Positions 9,201 through 18,023 of a stretch of DNA of 64,000 bases are shown here, piece after piece. Made by a program: the position numbers and the translations under genes. The notes below the pieces were generated by a model, which was given only the letters and a program-made list of their open reading frames with translations, had not been told where the DNA came from and ran no database searches. Numbering within the stretch: position 1 is the first letter of the stretch; each line of letters starts with the position of its first letter. The DNA is from Streptomyces yatensis (GTDB lineage Bacteria; Actinomycetota; Actinomycetes; Streptomycetales; Streptomycetaceae): contig NZ_CP072941.1 in NCBI RefSeq assembly GCF_018069625.1, forward strand, positions 992,001 through 1,056,000. Reading direction: 5' to 3'.

Positions 9201-10870
9201 CGCGCCGTTTTCAGGCGGCGTGCCGTGGGGTCGACGATGCCGAGCCGCACCGGGCCCGCCGCGGGCGAGCCCGTCTCGGGCAGGCTCGCGGCGAGCACCG
9301 CGCCGTCCTCGGCGTCGAGCCGGGCGGCCAGTTCCTCGGGGGTGCGGGCGGCCAGCCGCAGTACGCGCTCCGGCTCGCCGACGGTCACCCGCGGGCGGCG
9401 GCCGCGGACCGCGGCGGGCTGTTCGAGTACCACGTGTGCGTTGATGCCTCCGAAGCCGAAGGCGTTGACCGCGGCCCGGCGCGGGGCGCCGCCCGCGACC
9501 TCGTCCCAGGGACGGGCGGTGGCGAGCGTGGTGAACCGGGTGGCTTCGAGGGCCGGGTTGGGGTCGTCGCAGTGCAGGGTGGGCGGCAGCGTCTCGTGGT
9601 GCAGGGCGAGCGCCGCCTTGATCAGACCGGCCACGCCGGCGGCCGGCATGGTGTGCCCGATCTGCGACTTCACCGAGCCGATGACGGCGCGCCCGGCGGT
9701 CGCGGGGCCGAACACCTCGGCCACCGTACGGAGTTCGGCGCCGTCCCCGGCGGCCGTCGCGGTGCCGTGCGCCTCGAGGAGCTGGAGCGCGTCGGCGGCG
9801 CGCGGGTCGAGCCCGGCGGCCTCCCACGCCTGGCGGACGGCACGGATCTGGCCGCCCGGGTCGGGGTTGAACAGGCTCGCGGAGCGGCCGTCGCCGGCCA
9901 CTCCGGTGCCGCGGATCACCGCGTAGATCCGGTCCCCGTCGCGCCGCGCGTCCGCCAGCCGCTTGAGGACGACCACGCCGGTGCCCTCGCCGATCAGGAC
10001 GCCGTCCGCGTCCCGGTGCAGCGGGCGGATGCGCTCGCTCGGGGACAGCGCGCCGAGCTGGCTGAAGACGCTCCACAGGGTGAGGTCGTGGCAGTGGTGC
10101 ACCCCGCCCGCGAACATCACATCGCAGCGCCCGGAGGTGAGTTCGCGTACCGCGTGGTCCACGGCGACCAGCGAGGAGGCGCAGGCGGCGTCCACGGTGT
10201 AGGCGGGTCCGCGCAGATCGAGCCGGTTGGCGACGCGGGAGGCGACCAGATTGGGCACCAGGCCGATCGCGGACTCCGGCTCCTCGGGTCCGAGCCGTTC
10301 GCAGAACCCGGCGCGCACCGACTCCAGCTGGGCTTCGTCGAGTTGGGGGGCCAGCTCGCGCAGGGTGAGCACGAGCTGGTTGGCGGTGCGGACCCGCTGG
10401 TCCAGGCGGACCAGGCCCGGTGTGAGGTAGCCGCCGCGGCCGAGGACGATCCCGGCGCGTTCGCGGCGGGCGGGCAGGACGGACTCACCGCCCGCGTCCT
10501 GAAGGGAGCGGTACGCCACGTCGAGCGCGATGAGCTGGTCGGGGTCGGTGGCGGGCACCGACCTCGGCATGATCCCGAAGCGCGTCGGGTCGAACTCGGC
10601 GCCGCTGTCCACGAATCCGCCGCGACGGCAGTAGAACCGGTCACTGCGCCGCCCGGCGGCAGGGTCGGTCGCCGCGGCCGGGTCGTAGAAGAGCGGGTCC
10701 CAGCGGTCGGCGGGCACCTCGGTGATGGCGTCCGCGCCGGTGGTGATGTTGTGCCAGTAGGCGGCCAGATCGGGGGCACCGGGGAGGAAGACCTCCATGC
10801 CGACGACGGCGATCGGCTCACCCTGTGGCTCGGGCCCGCCGAGGGGTGCGGGGGTGGGCATCGTGGTCAC
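6224..10870 (-). CDS. PUFA/glycolipid-type synthase subunit: KS-AT-DH-PPTase
   Basis: 1548 aa. Domains in order: KS (about 17-480; active-site Cys near 229 in VDAACASSL, His in EAHGTAT and SQIGHTMPAAG, so a full KS triad and not a chain-length factor); AT (about 585-880; AGHSVGEW, GFHTPML); a low-complexity linker (about 890-1020); a PfaC/HglC-like dehydratase (about 1035-1280; DHCFF, PAFQGV, and LLDNVGQLLG with the DxxxQ motif); and a C-terminal 4'-phosphopantetheinyl transferase (about 1345-1535; GIDLEEV, WAAKEAVAK). I use the GTG at 10868-10870, which overlaps the previous stop as GTGA; an ATG lies nine bases downstream. KS-AT-DH is typical of PUFA synthases and heterocyst-glycolipid synthases. 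A PPTase fused to it makes the system self-activating. KS sequences with DAACASS belong to the PUFA/HglE side of the KS family. Confidence 0.93.
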   Translation of the reverse strand: MTTMPTPAPLGGPEPQGEPIAVVGMEVFLPGAPDLAAYWHNITTGADAITEVPADRWDPLFYDPAAATDPAAGRRSDRFYCRRGGFVDSGAEFDPTRFGIMPRSVPATDPDQLIALDVAYRSLQDAGGESVLPARRERAGIVLGRGGYLTPGLVRLDQRVRTANQLVLTLRELAPQLDEAQLESVRAGFCERLGPEEPESAIGLVPNLVASRVANRLDLRGPAYTVDAACASSLVAVDHAVRELTSGRCDVMFAGGVHHCHDLTLWSVFSQLGALSPSERIRPLHRDADGVLIGEGTGVVVLKRLADARRDGDRIYAVIRGTGVAGDGRSASLFNPDPGGQIRAVRQAWEAAGLDPRAADALQLLEAHGTATAAGDGAELRTVAEVFGPATAGRAVIGSVKSQIGHTMPAAGVAGLIKAALALHHETLPPTLHCDDPNPALEATRFTTLATARPWDEVAGGAPRRAAVNAFGFGGINAHVVLEQPAAVRGRRPRVTVGEPERVLRLAARTPEELAARLDAEDGAVLAASLPETGSPAAGPVRLGIVDPTARRLKTARRAVGKGEPWRGRGDVWFTPRPVLGPAGGRTAFVFPGLEAEFTPKVDELAARLGLDWSYDEEAEVGDVGRHGAAVFQLGRLLDTALRRLDVAPDAVAGHSVGEWTAMAAAGVHTPEEVDAFLAGFDPDALRVPGLAFAVLGTAADRVLDRLTGREDVVLSHDNAPNQSMICGPEEAVAELVADFRTQGVIAQVLPFRSGFHTPMLAPYLDPIREAAERYTLHPPHTALWSATVAAPFPAEPEAVRELFVRHLLEPVRFRELVLRMYEAGFRAFLTLGAGQLGSLIDDTLAGRDRLVVPAHSTSRDSLAQLRRVTTALWTEGADPDVTPLNPPGDRASSSIRPVRRAGMKLDLGGALVSLPAAGHGLLVTTPDRTARPRRPAVPAARTEAHTGALDRSGHAGGHHPVAAEFSALLTDTNAVAAELLDALGRRRGPRVPARHRPPAPRSGAVAPRAVSPNSSSGSSGSTGADGLAAVPAALRIDVDRMPYLRDHCFFRQRPGWPDEADRWPIVPATTVIDHLVRIAEEAMPSQSGQRVVAVHNVRLQKWIEAIPARDVPVAVRRSAPDRIEVGLTGFAGAEVQFAPGPAEPPAVWPVDQARERVPELAAEQLYTERWMFHGPAFQGVTELTAIGERHVRGVLTAPGPPGALLDNVGQLLGYWIMATLTERTTVFPVGMARIAFHGPEPAAGTALDCHIRIREVTPTTLTADMQLVHDGRVWAECAGWTDRRFDTDPGMRLMDRFPGRNTLSEERTGGWSLAHERWPDLATRDLIMRNVLGGAERDRYADQPPTRKRRHLLGRIAAKDAVRRLLWAEGAGDIYPAEIALHNDAAGRPVVTGVHGRNIGPGLTVSLAHSAEAAVALARRGPCGIDLEEVTARPAAAVAAACGPEERALLARTAAAGEESEDLWFTRFWAAKEAVAKERGTGLGGRPQEYRVTAARPDLLRVEHAGRAWEVRCDQVVAPAGLPERNYVVAWTTGGAEPVSQESQHDH

Positions 10871-13800
10871 CAGCCGGAGGCGGTGTAGACGACGGTGTGC
10901 TCGTCCGGGGCGCCGTAGGCGAGTTCGCGCAGCAGGCTGAGCGGGCCCTCCTCCAGGTCGATCAGTTTGATGCCGCGGGCCGCGTAGGAGCGCATCAGCT
11001 CCGGGCCGACCATGCCGCCGCCGGTCTCGGAGGCGGCCCAGGGGCCCCAGTGCACGGTCAGGCCGCGCCGCTCGGCACCGGACCAGCGGCGGCCCAGTTC
11101 TTCCAGGGCGTCGTTGGCGCCGGCGTAGTCGCTCTGGCCGCGGTTGCCGAGGGCGGCGGCGATGGAGCCGAAGAGGACGGCGAAGCGTGGGCTCACCGGC
11201 AGCCGGTCCACCGCGTCGAGGACGCCGGCGGCGCCGTCGGCCTTGGTGGTGAAGACCCGGGCGAAGGACTCCGGGGTCTTCTCCGCGATCAGCTTGTCCT
11301 CGATGAGCCCGGCGGCGTAGACCAGCCCGTCGAGCCGTCCGTACTGGGCGTACACCTCCTTGACCGCGGCGCCGACGGCCTCCGTGTCCGTCACGTCCAC
11401 CCGCTGGTACTCAGCCTCACCGCCCAGCTCTCGCAGGGCGGCCAGGGTGGCGCGTACCTCGCGCTCGGCGAGGATCGCCGAGACCCGGCGTTCGGTCTCG
11501 GCGGGAGTGGTGGTGAGCTTCGCGGCGAGCAGGGCGCCGCGCAGCGAGGCGCGGTCGGTGGCACCGGCCGTGGCCGGGTCCTCGGCGGCCGCGGGTTCCG
11601 GAGTGCGGCCGAAGAGGACCAGGCGGCAGCGGGCCGCGGCGGCGAGGGTGCGGGCGAAGCGGGCGGTGATGCCCCGCGCGCCGCCGACCAGGAGGACCAC
11701 CGACTCACGGTCGAGCCCGGCGGCCTCGGCCTCGGCGGCGCCGTCGCCCGCCGGTCCGGCGCCGCTGGTGGCGATCGAGCCGAGCGGGGTGAGCGCCAGG
11801 CGCGGGGCGCGGCGCCCGCCGCCCTGGTCCAACAGCACCACCGGCTCGGGCTCGGTGGCGGCGAGTTCGGCGAAGAGGGCGCGGGCGGCCTCGGCGGCGC
11901 TCGCCCCGTCGGGGAGCTCGGCCAGCGTGGCGCGGGTCTCGGGGTACTCGCGGGCCACCGTACGGAAGAAGCCGCGCAGCCCACTGGGCGCCCCGGCGCC
12001 CCGGCGGTCGGCGGCGAGCAGGCGACGCGGCCCGGCGGCGAGGACCCGCTGGTAGAGGGCGAAGGCTCCGGGCAGTACGGGTCCTTCGGCGTCCAGCGGC
12101 GTCAGGTGCACCACCGTCTCCTCGCCCGCGGCGGGCAGCTCGCCGTCGGGGACCAGCTCGGTCTCGATGCCGGCCTCGGCCAGCAGCGCGGACAGCTCGA
12201 CGGCGGTGTCGCCGCCGCCGAGGATCTGCACCCGGCGGCCGGGCTCGGGGCGGGCGGTGACCGGTTCGAGGACGTGCTCGGTGAACAGCAGCCGCTGCGG
12301 GGCGGTGATCTCCGGGCGTGGCCCGTCGACGGCGAGGGTGGGGGCGGGGGCCTCGGCGGGCGCCGGAACGGAGCCGAGGGCTGCCTCCAGGAGGGCGCTG
12401 AGCGCGGCGACGGTACGGGCGCCGCTGAGCGCTTCGAGGTCCGCCTCGGCGGTGTCCAGGGCGAGGCGGGCGCCGAGTTCGCCGACGATCTCGGTGCGCT
12501 TGATGGAGTCGATGCTGAGATCGGCCTCCAGATCGAGATCCGGCTCCAGCATGTCCACCGGGTAGCCGGTGAGTTCCGCGACCGCTTCGAGAACGGTGTC
12601 CAGGACCGGCACGTCACGGGCCGGGGCGCCTGCCGCGGCGGGGGCGGGCGCGGCAGTCGGGACGGCTGCGGAGGTGCCGAGCCGGGCGGCGAGGAGCGAG
12701 GCCATGCCCTCGGCGGTACGGACGCCGCTCAGCTCTTCCAGCTGCTCGCCTCCCTCGGCGGCGACGCCCAGCCGGGCGGCCAGTTCACCGGCGATCTCGG
12801 CCCGCTTGATGGAGTCGATGCTGAGATCGGCCTCCAGATCCAGATCCGGCTCCAGCATGTCCACCGGATAGCCGGTGAGCCCCGCGACCACCTCGAGAAC
12901 GGTGTCCAGGACCGAGCCACCCGGCGCGGCGGCGGGCACGGTGACGGGCACTGCGACGGGCCCGGGGGCATCGGCCGACGACGTGGTGACGGCCGGGACG
13001 ACGGGTGCCGCGGGTATCGCCTGCGCGGTCGGCCGCGTCGTCGTCCCGGGCGGAAGTTCGGGTGCTCCCAGGTAGGAGAGCAGGACGTCGCGCTGGGCGG
13101 AGACCATCTCCCGGCTGCTGCGGAGGAACTCCGCGATCAGCGCTTCGGGGCCGGCGGCCGGCGCGGGGAGGTGACGCGGGTCGGACACGGTGAACTCCGT
13201 CACGGGTCGGGCGGGGAGCAGGGCGTGCGGCGGGAAGGCGCCGTCGGCGCGGCGCAGCAGGTGGCCGTCGACGGTGAAACCGGCCCGACGGACGGCCTTG
13301 GCGGTAGCGGGGTCGACGGTGTCGCGGCCGGTGAACAGCGGCCGGGTGCGCAGCTCGGTGCCGCTGACGGCGAGTTGGGCGAGCGCGGTCAGGAAGGCGG
13401 GCAGTCCGCCGTCACGGCCGTCCTCCAGCGGCACGGTGCGGTGCGGGCGGTCCCCGAGCACGTCCGTCACCAGGCGGCTGAGCACCCGGCCGGGCCCGGC
13501 CTCGACGAAGACCCGGGCGCCCGCCTCGTACATCGCCTCGATCTGTTCGGCGAAGCGGACCGGGGAGCCGAGCTGGGCGGTCAGTTCGGCGCGGATGCCC
13601 TCGGCGTCGTCGGGGTAGCGGGCCGCGGTGCGGTTGGCCCAGACCGGGAAGGCCGGGGTCGGCAGGTCCAGTCCCGCGAGGTGGGTGCCGAAGTCCTCAC
13701 CCGCGCCGTCGAGCAGCGGGCTGTGGAAGGCGCAGGCCACACTCAGCGGCTTGGCGCCGTATCCGGCGTCCTTCAGCCCCGCGACGGCGGCGGTGACCGC

Positions 13801-16800
13801 CTCGCTCGGGCCCGAGATGACCGTCTGGGTGGGCGAGTTGTGGTTGGCGGCCACCACGTCGTCGGCCAGCTCCGCGAGGCGCAGCACCTCCTCGACCTGG
13901 TCGGCGGAGGCACCGACGGCGGCCATGGTCCCCGCGTCGCCCTCCGGGACCCGGCCGAGGATGGCCTCGGCGCGGGCGGCGCTGGCGGCGAGCAGTTCGT
14001 CGGGGGTGAACACTCCGGCGGCGGCGAGCGCGGCGAGTTCGCCGTAGCTGTGGCCGCCGGCCATGGCGGGGCGCACCCCGAGCGAGCCGAGCAGGTCGGT
14101 GGCGGCGAGCGCGGTGATGCCGAGGGCGGGCTGGGCCACCGCCGTGTCGGTGATCCGGGCCTGGGTGCGGGCCGCGGCCTCGGCGTCGAGCGCGGCCGGC
14201 GGGAAGAGCGCGTCGGCCCAGCGGGCGCCGAGGTGCAGATGGCGGTGGAGTCCGGGGAAGGCCACGAAGAGCGGCGCGAGCATTCCGGGGCGCTGGCTGC
14301 CCTGGCCCGGGAAGAGCAGCGCGAGCTGTCCCTCCGCGACCTCCCGGGGCACGGCGCGGGCGAGGTGGATGCCGTCGGCGGGGGCGTGTTCGCCCTCGGC
14401 GGCCCGGCGCAGCAGCTGTGGCAGTTCGGCCGACGAGCGGGCGACCACCGCGATCTGTACGGGTTCGCCGCGCACGGCGGCCTGGTCGCTGCGGTGGGCG
14501 GCGTGGCGCGCGAGGTCGCGCAGTCGGGCGTGGCCGCCGTCCTGCTCGATCAGGGTGAGCAGCGCGCGGACCGCCTTGATGGCGGCCTGCTCCTGGTGGC
14601 CGCGGAAGGTGAACAGCTCGGCCGGCCAGGCGTCCAGGGCGTGTGCGGCGGGCGCCTGGTCGTGGGCGCGCAGGACGACGTGGAAGTTGGTGCCGCCGAA
14701 ACCGAAGGCGCTGACGCCCGCGATCCGGTCGGCCGGTTCGACGGCCCAGGGGGCGGTGGCGGTGTGGAAGGCGAAGGGGCTGGTGTCCGCCTCCCAGGCC
14801 GGGTTGGGGTTGCCGAGGTGCAGGGTGGGCGGCTTGACGCCGTGGTGGAGCGCGAGGGCGGTCTTGATCAGTCCGGCCAGTCCGGCGGCGCATTTGGTGT
14901 GCCCTATCTGCGACTTGACCGAGCCGATGGCGCAGGAGCCGGGTTCGGCCCCGTGTTCCCGGAACACCTCGGTGAGGGTGGCGAGTTCGGTGCGGTCGCC
15001 GACGACGGTGCCGGTGCCGTGCGCCTCGATCAGGCCGACCTCGGCCGGGGAGACCCGGGCGTTGGCGTAGGCGCGGGTCAGGGCGGCGCGCTGGCCTTCG
15101 GGGCGGGGCGCGGTCAGGCCGAGGCCACGGCCGTCGCTGGCGCTGCCGACGCCGTCGATCACCGCGTAGATGCAGTCGCCGTCGCGTTCGGCGTCGGCGA
15201 GGCGCTTGAGGGCCACGCACGCGACGCCCTCGCCGAGGGCGATGCCGTCCGCGCTCGCGTCGAAGGTGGCCGAGCGGCCGGAGGGCGACAGCGCGTGCAC
15301 CGAGGAGAAGAGCAGGTAGTCGTTGATGCCGTTGTGCAGGTCGGCGCCGCCGCACAGAACCAGGTCGCTGGTGCCGGTGACGAGTTCCTTGCAGGCGGCG
15401 TCGACGGCGGTGAGCGAGGAGGCGCAGGCCGCGTCGACGGTGTAGTTGGCACCGCCGAGGTCGAGCCGGTTGGCGATGCGGCCCGCGATGACGTTGGCGA
15501 GCATGCCGGGGAACGAGTCCTCGGTCAGCTTCGGCAGCTGCTCCTCCAGACCGGGCGGCAGCGTGCCGACGTAGGCGGGCAGCACGGTGCGCAGGGTGGA
15601 GGCGTTGGACAGGTCGCTGCCCGCCTCGGCGCCGAAGATCACCGAGGTGCGGCGGTGGTCGGCCTCCGGCCCCGCATAGCCGGCGTCGGCGAGTGCGCGC
15701 CGGGCGGCCTCGAGGGCGAGCAGCTGCACGGGTTCGATGCTGGGCAGCGAGGCGGGCGGGATGCCGTAGCTCAGCGGGTCGAACGGGATCCGGGGCAGGA
15801 AGCCGCCCCAGCGGGAGGGGGTGCGTTCGCCGTCACCGTCCGGCGCGTAGTACAGCTCGGGGTCCCAGCGTTCGGCGGGCACCTCGGTGACGCTGTCGGT
15901 GCCGGACACCACATTGGCCCAGAACTCGCCCAGGTCGCGGGCGCCGGGGAACATCGCGGCCATGCCGACCACGGCGACGCGCAGCGGCGCGGGTGCCTCC
16001 TCGGCGGCCGGGGCGGGGACGGTGGCGGCGCGCTCGGCGAGCCAGACGGCGGTGCCCTCGGTCACCTCCCGGTGGAGGTCCGCGATGGTGGTGACCTCGG
16101 CACGCAGCACGCTGACCTCGCCGGCCATGAACATGCCCTCGGCGCCCTGGCGTTCCTCGTCCACCGGGCGCAGTTCGTCCCCGACCCGCTCGACGCCCTT
16201 GGAGGCGATGCGCAGCCGGCCGACGTTGAACCGCTCCAGGCGCTCCCAGACCTCGCGGTCCGGCACGCCCTGGGCGGTGAGTTCGTCCCGCAGCGCGGCG
16301 AAGTCGCGGGTGACCTCGCTGGCCGCGCACCGGGTGGCGTGGCCCGGCGCGGTCTCCAGCAGATCGGTGCGGTCGGCGGCGAGGACCCGTCGCTGGAACA
16401 GCGGCCGGATGGCGCCCGCGCCGACCGCCTCGGCCGTGACCAGGTAGGCGGTGCCCATCAGCACACCGAAGGCGGCGCCCGCCTCGGTCAGCGGGGCGGC
16501 GACGGTGGCGGCCATGGCGGCCGACCGGGCGTCGTGGATGCCACCGGCGAAGAGCACGGTCAGCTCCGTGGCCGCCGCGGGACCCTGCTCGTCGAGGAAC
16601 TCGCGCAGCACCTCGGTCTGCGCCTCCCACAGCGGGAAGCTGTTGCGGGGCCCGATGTGACCGCCGCACTCGGCGCCCTCGAAGATGAACTTGCGGGCGC
16701 CCGCGGCGAGGAACTGCCGCAACAGCCCCGGCGAGGGCACGTGCAGGAAGGTCGAGATCCCCTCCGCCTCCAGTGCGGCGGCCTGTGCGGGACGGCCGCC

Positions 16801-17991
16801 CGCGATGATGGCGTGCGTGGGCTTCAGCTCCCGGACGACGGCGAGCTGGGCCTCCTTGACCCGCTCGTCGGCGAAGCCCAGGATGCCCACGCCCCAGGAG
16901 GCGCCCTCGGGCAGCGCGTCCCGGGTGCGCTCCAGCATGGCGCGGGTGCGCGCGGCGTCGGCGAGGGCGAGCGCGAGGAAGGGCAGGGCGCCGTCGGCCG
17001 CCACGGCGGCGGCGAACGCGGGCTCGTCGCTGACCCGGGTCATCGGGCCCTGGGCGATGGGCAGGCGGCTGCCGAGCGCGCGGGCCCCGGCGGAGCCCTC
17101 GGCCAGCGCGGCGGCGGCTCGCGTATCGACGGTGGCCCGGCCGATCGCGTCGCGGGCCCTTCGGACCGCCTCGGCGACGGTGGCGGACCTGGCCGCGAAG
17201 GAGGCGGCGAGGTAGCCGTCCTGACCGACCGGCAGGAGGCGCCGCGGGGGATCGGCGGCGGCGAAGGCGCGTTCGACGGCGGCGCCGTCGGCGGGCGGCT
17301 CGGGGGCCTGCGGTCCGCGGCGGCGCAGGAAGCGCACCCCGTCGACGAGGACGCTCTCGGAACCGTCCAGCGAGCCGAGAGCCTCGACGGTCTCGGCCTC
17401 CGGTTCGGCCTCGTCGAGTAGCGCGAGTTGGACGTCGAGCACCACGCCCGCCGCTCCACCGGCGACCGCGGCGGCGGCCGTACGCGGGCCGATGCCGCCC
17501 CACGCCCAGACCGGCACGGCGATCCCCGGGTCGGCGAGAACCCCTTGCAGCAGGACGAACGTGCTCAGCTCACCGGCCCGGCCGCCGCACTCGCCGCCGC
17601 GCAGCAGCAGCCCGGCGGCACCGGCCTGAACGGCGTCTGCGGCTCCGGCGAGGCTGGTGACCTCGACGAGGACGCGGCGCCCGGGGAAGGCGGCGGCGGT
17701 CCGCGCGGGGTCGGCGAGCAGCACGGTCGTCGCGCCCTCGGGAAGGTCCGCGACGCCCAGCGGACAGCCAGGACGGACCCGGACCCCGAAGGGACGGCCG
17801 CCGGACCAGCGCGCGGTGCGACGCAGAACCTCGAGGGCATCGCGGCGGCGCTCGGGCAGTTCGAGCACACCGAGGGCCCCTGCCCGGCCCGCCGCGGCGG
17901 TGAGGCGGGGCGAGGGGCGATGCAGCGGGTTGACCGCGAGGACGGCGTCTGCAGGTGCCTCTGACGGCGCAGGGGTGGCGAGCGTCCGCAT
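10867..17991 (-). CDS. PUFA/glycolipid-type synthase subunit: PfaD-like ER-KS-AT-ACP-ACP-KR
   Basis: 2374 aa, first gene of the operon. Residues 1 to about 640 form a PfaD/nitronate-monooxygenase-like flavin region: EGAECGGHIGPRNSF near 435 is the family hallmark, and a shorter related copy, GGECGGRAGELSTF, lies near 135. The KS is at about 668-1105 (VDAACASSL, EAHGTGT, SQIGHTKCAAG). The AT is at about 1222-1550 (LFPGQGSQRPGM, GGHSYGEL, CAFHSPLL). Two ACPs lie near 1695-1760 and 1797-1862, both with LEADLSIDSIKR, where the second Ser carries the arm. The KR is at about 2095-2374 (LLVGGARGITARF, GNRGQSDYAGAND). The KS-AT-ACPn-KR order is that of PfaA and HglE; in known PUFA systems the PfaD reductase is a separate protein, so its N-terminal fusion is notable. 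The ATG at 17989-17991 has AGGAG eight bases upstream. Predicted activity: iterative, reducing malonyl-based chain building. Confidence 0.94.
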   Translation of the reverse strand: MRTLATPAPSEAPADAVLAVNPLHRPSPRLTAAAGRAGALGVLELPERRRDALEVLRRTARWSGGRPFGVRVRPGCPLGVADLPEGATTVLLADPARTAAAFPGRRVLVEVTSLAGAADAVQAGAAGLLLRGGECGGRAGELSTFVLLQGVLADPGIAVPVWAWGGIGPRTAAAAVAGGAAGVVLDVQLALLDEAEPEAETVEALGSLDGSESVLVDGVRFLRRRGPQAPEPPADGAAVERAFAAADPPRRLLPVGQDGYLAASFAARSATVAEAVRRARDAIGRATVDTRAAAALAEGSAGARALGSRLPIAQGPMTRVSDEPAFAAAVAADGALPFLALALADAARTRAMLERTRDALPEGASWGVGILGFADERVKEAQLAVVRELKPTHAIIAGGRPAQAAALEAEGISTFLHVPSPGLLRQFLAAGARKFIFEGAECGGHIGPRNSFPLWEAQTEVLREFLDEQGPAAATELTVLFAGGIHDARSAAMAATVAAPLTEAGAAFGVLMGTAYLVTAEAVGAGAIRPLFQRRVLAADRTDLLETAPGHATRCAASEVTRDFAALRDELTAQGVPDREVWERLERFNVGRLRIASKGVERVGDELRPVDEERQGAEGMFMAGEVSVLRAEVTTIADLHREVTEGTAVWLAERAATVPAPAAEEAPAPLRVAVVGMAAMFPGARDLGEFWANVVSGTDSVTEVPAERWDPELYYAPDGDGERTPSRWGGFLPRIPFDPLSYGIPPASLPSIEPVQLLALEAARRALADAGYAGPEADHRRTSVIFGAEAGSDLSNASTLRTVLPAYVGTLPPGLEEQLPKLTEDSFPGMLANVIAGRIANRLDLGGANYTVDAACASSLTAVDAACKELVTGTSDLVLCGGADLHNGINDYLLFSSVHALSPSGRSATFDASADGIALGEGVACVALKRLADAERDGDCIYAVIDGVGSASDGRGLGLTAPRPEGQRAALTRAYANARVSPAEVGLIEAHGTGTVVGDRTELATLTEVFREHGAEPGSCAIGSVKSQIGHTKCAAGLAGLIKTALALHHGVKPPTLHLGNPNPAWEADTSPFAFHTATAPWAVEPADRIAGVSAFGFGGTNFHVVLRAHDQAPAAHALDAWPAELFTFRGHQEQAAIKAVRALLTLIEQDGGHARLRDLARHAAHRSDQAAVRGEPVQIAVVARSSAELPQLLRRAAEGEHAPADGIHLARAVPREVAEGQLALLFPGQGSQRPGMLAPLFVAFPGLHRHLHLGARWADALFPPAALDAEAAARTQARITDTAVAQPALGITALAATDLLGSLGVRPAMAGGHSYGELAALAAAGVFTPDELLAASAARAEAILGRVPEGDAGTMAAVGASADQVEEVLRLAELADDVVAANHNSPTQTVISGPSEAVTAAVAGLKDAGYGAKPLSVACAFHSPLLDGAGEDFGTHLAGLDLPTPAFPVWANRTAARYPDDAEGIRAELTAQLGSPVRFAEQIEAMYEAGARVFVEAGPGRVLSRLVTDVLGDRPHRTVPLEDGRDGGLPAFLTALAQLAVSGTELRTRPLFTGRDTVDPATAKAVRRAGFTVDGHLLRRADGAFPPHALLPARPVTEFTVSDPRHLPAPAAGPEALIAEFLRSSREMVSAQRDVLLSYLGAPELPPGTTTRPTAQAIPAAPVVPAVTTSSADAPGPVAVPVTVPAAAPGGSVLDTVLEVVAGLTGYPVDMLEPDLDLEADLSIDSIKRAEIAGELAARLGVAAEGGEQLEELSGVRTAEGMASLLAARLGTSAAVPTAAPAPAAAGAPARDVPVLDTVLEAVAELTGYPVDMLEPDLDLEADLSIDSIKRTEIVGELGARLALDTAEADLEALSGARTVAALSALLEAALGSVPAPAEAPAPTLAVDGPRPEITAPQRLLFTEHVLEPVTARPEPGRRVQILGGGDTAVELSALLAEAGIETELVPDGELPAAGEETVVHLTPLDAEGPVLPGAFALYQRVLAAGPRRLLAADRRGAGAPSGLRGFFRTVAREYPETRATLAELPDGASAAEAARALFAELAATEPEPVVLLDQGGGRRAPRLALTPLGSIATSGAGPAGDGAAEAEAAGLDRESVVLLVGGARGITARFARTLAAAARCRLVLFGRTPEPAAAEDPATAGATDRASLRGALLAAKLTTTPAETERRVSAILAEREVRATLAALRELGGEAEYQRVDVTDTEAVGAAVKEVYAQYGRLDGLVYAAGLIEDKLIAEKTPESFARVFTTKADGAAGVLDAVDRLPVSPRFAVLFGSIAAALGNRGQSDYAGANDALEELGRRWSGAERRGLTVHWGPWAASETGGGMVGPELMRSYAARGIKLIDLEEGPLSLLRELAYGAPDEHTVVYTASGW
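12497..12880 (-). repeat. Tandem ACP coding repeat, 306-bp period
   Basis: The stretch around each phosphopantetheine serine is nearly identical in DNA: 12497-12534 and 12803-12840 match over 38 bp, and the similarity continues past the adjoining LEPDLDLEAD codons with few mismatches. The 102-codon period is the ACP plus linker. This is an internal duplication kept similar by selection or gene conversion. Confidence 0.85.
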
Positions 17992-18023
17992 GGGAGTCTC
18001 CTGTGGGGGGAGTGATGATCAGT

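Noticed and set aside
9900..10300. Second KS as an inactive chain-length factor
   Set aside because: The active-site Cys in VDAACASSL and both His motifs are present, so it should be a working ketosynthase.
6062..17421. Very long plus-strand open frames (1608 and 2198 codons) opposite the PUFA-like synthase genes
   Set aside because: They mirror the high third-position GC of the real minus-strand genes, translate to Gly/Arg/Ala/Val-rich sequence with no domains, and lack ribosome-binding sites.
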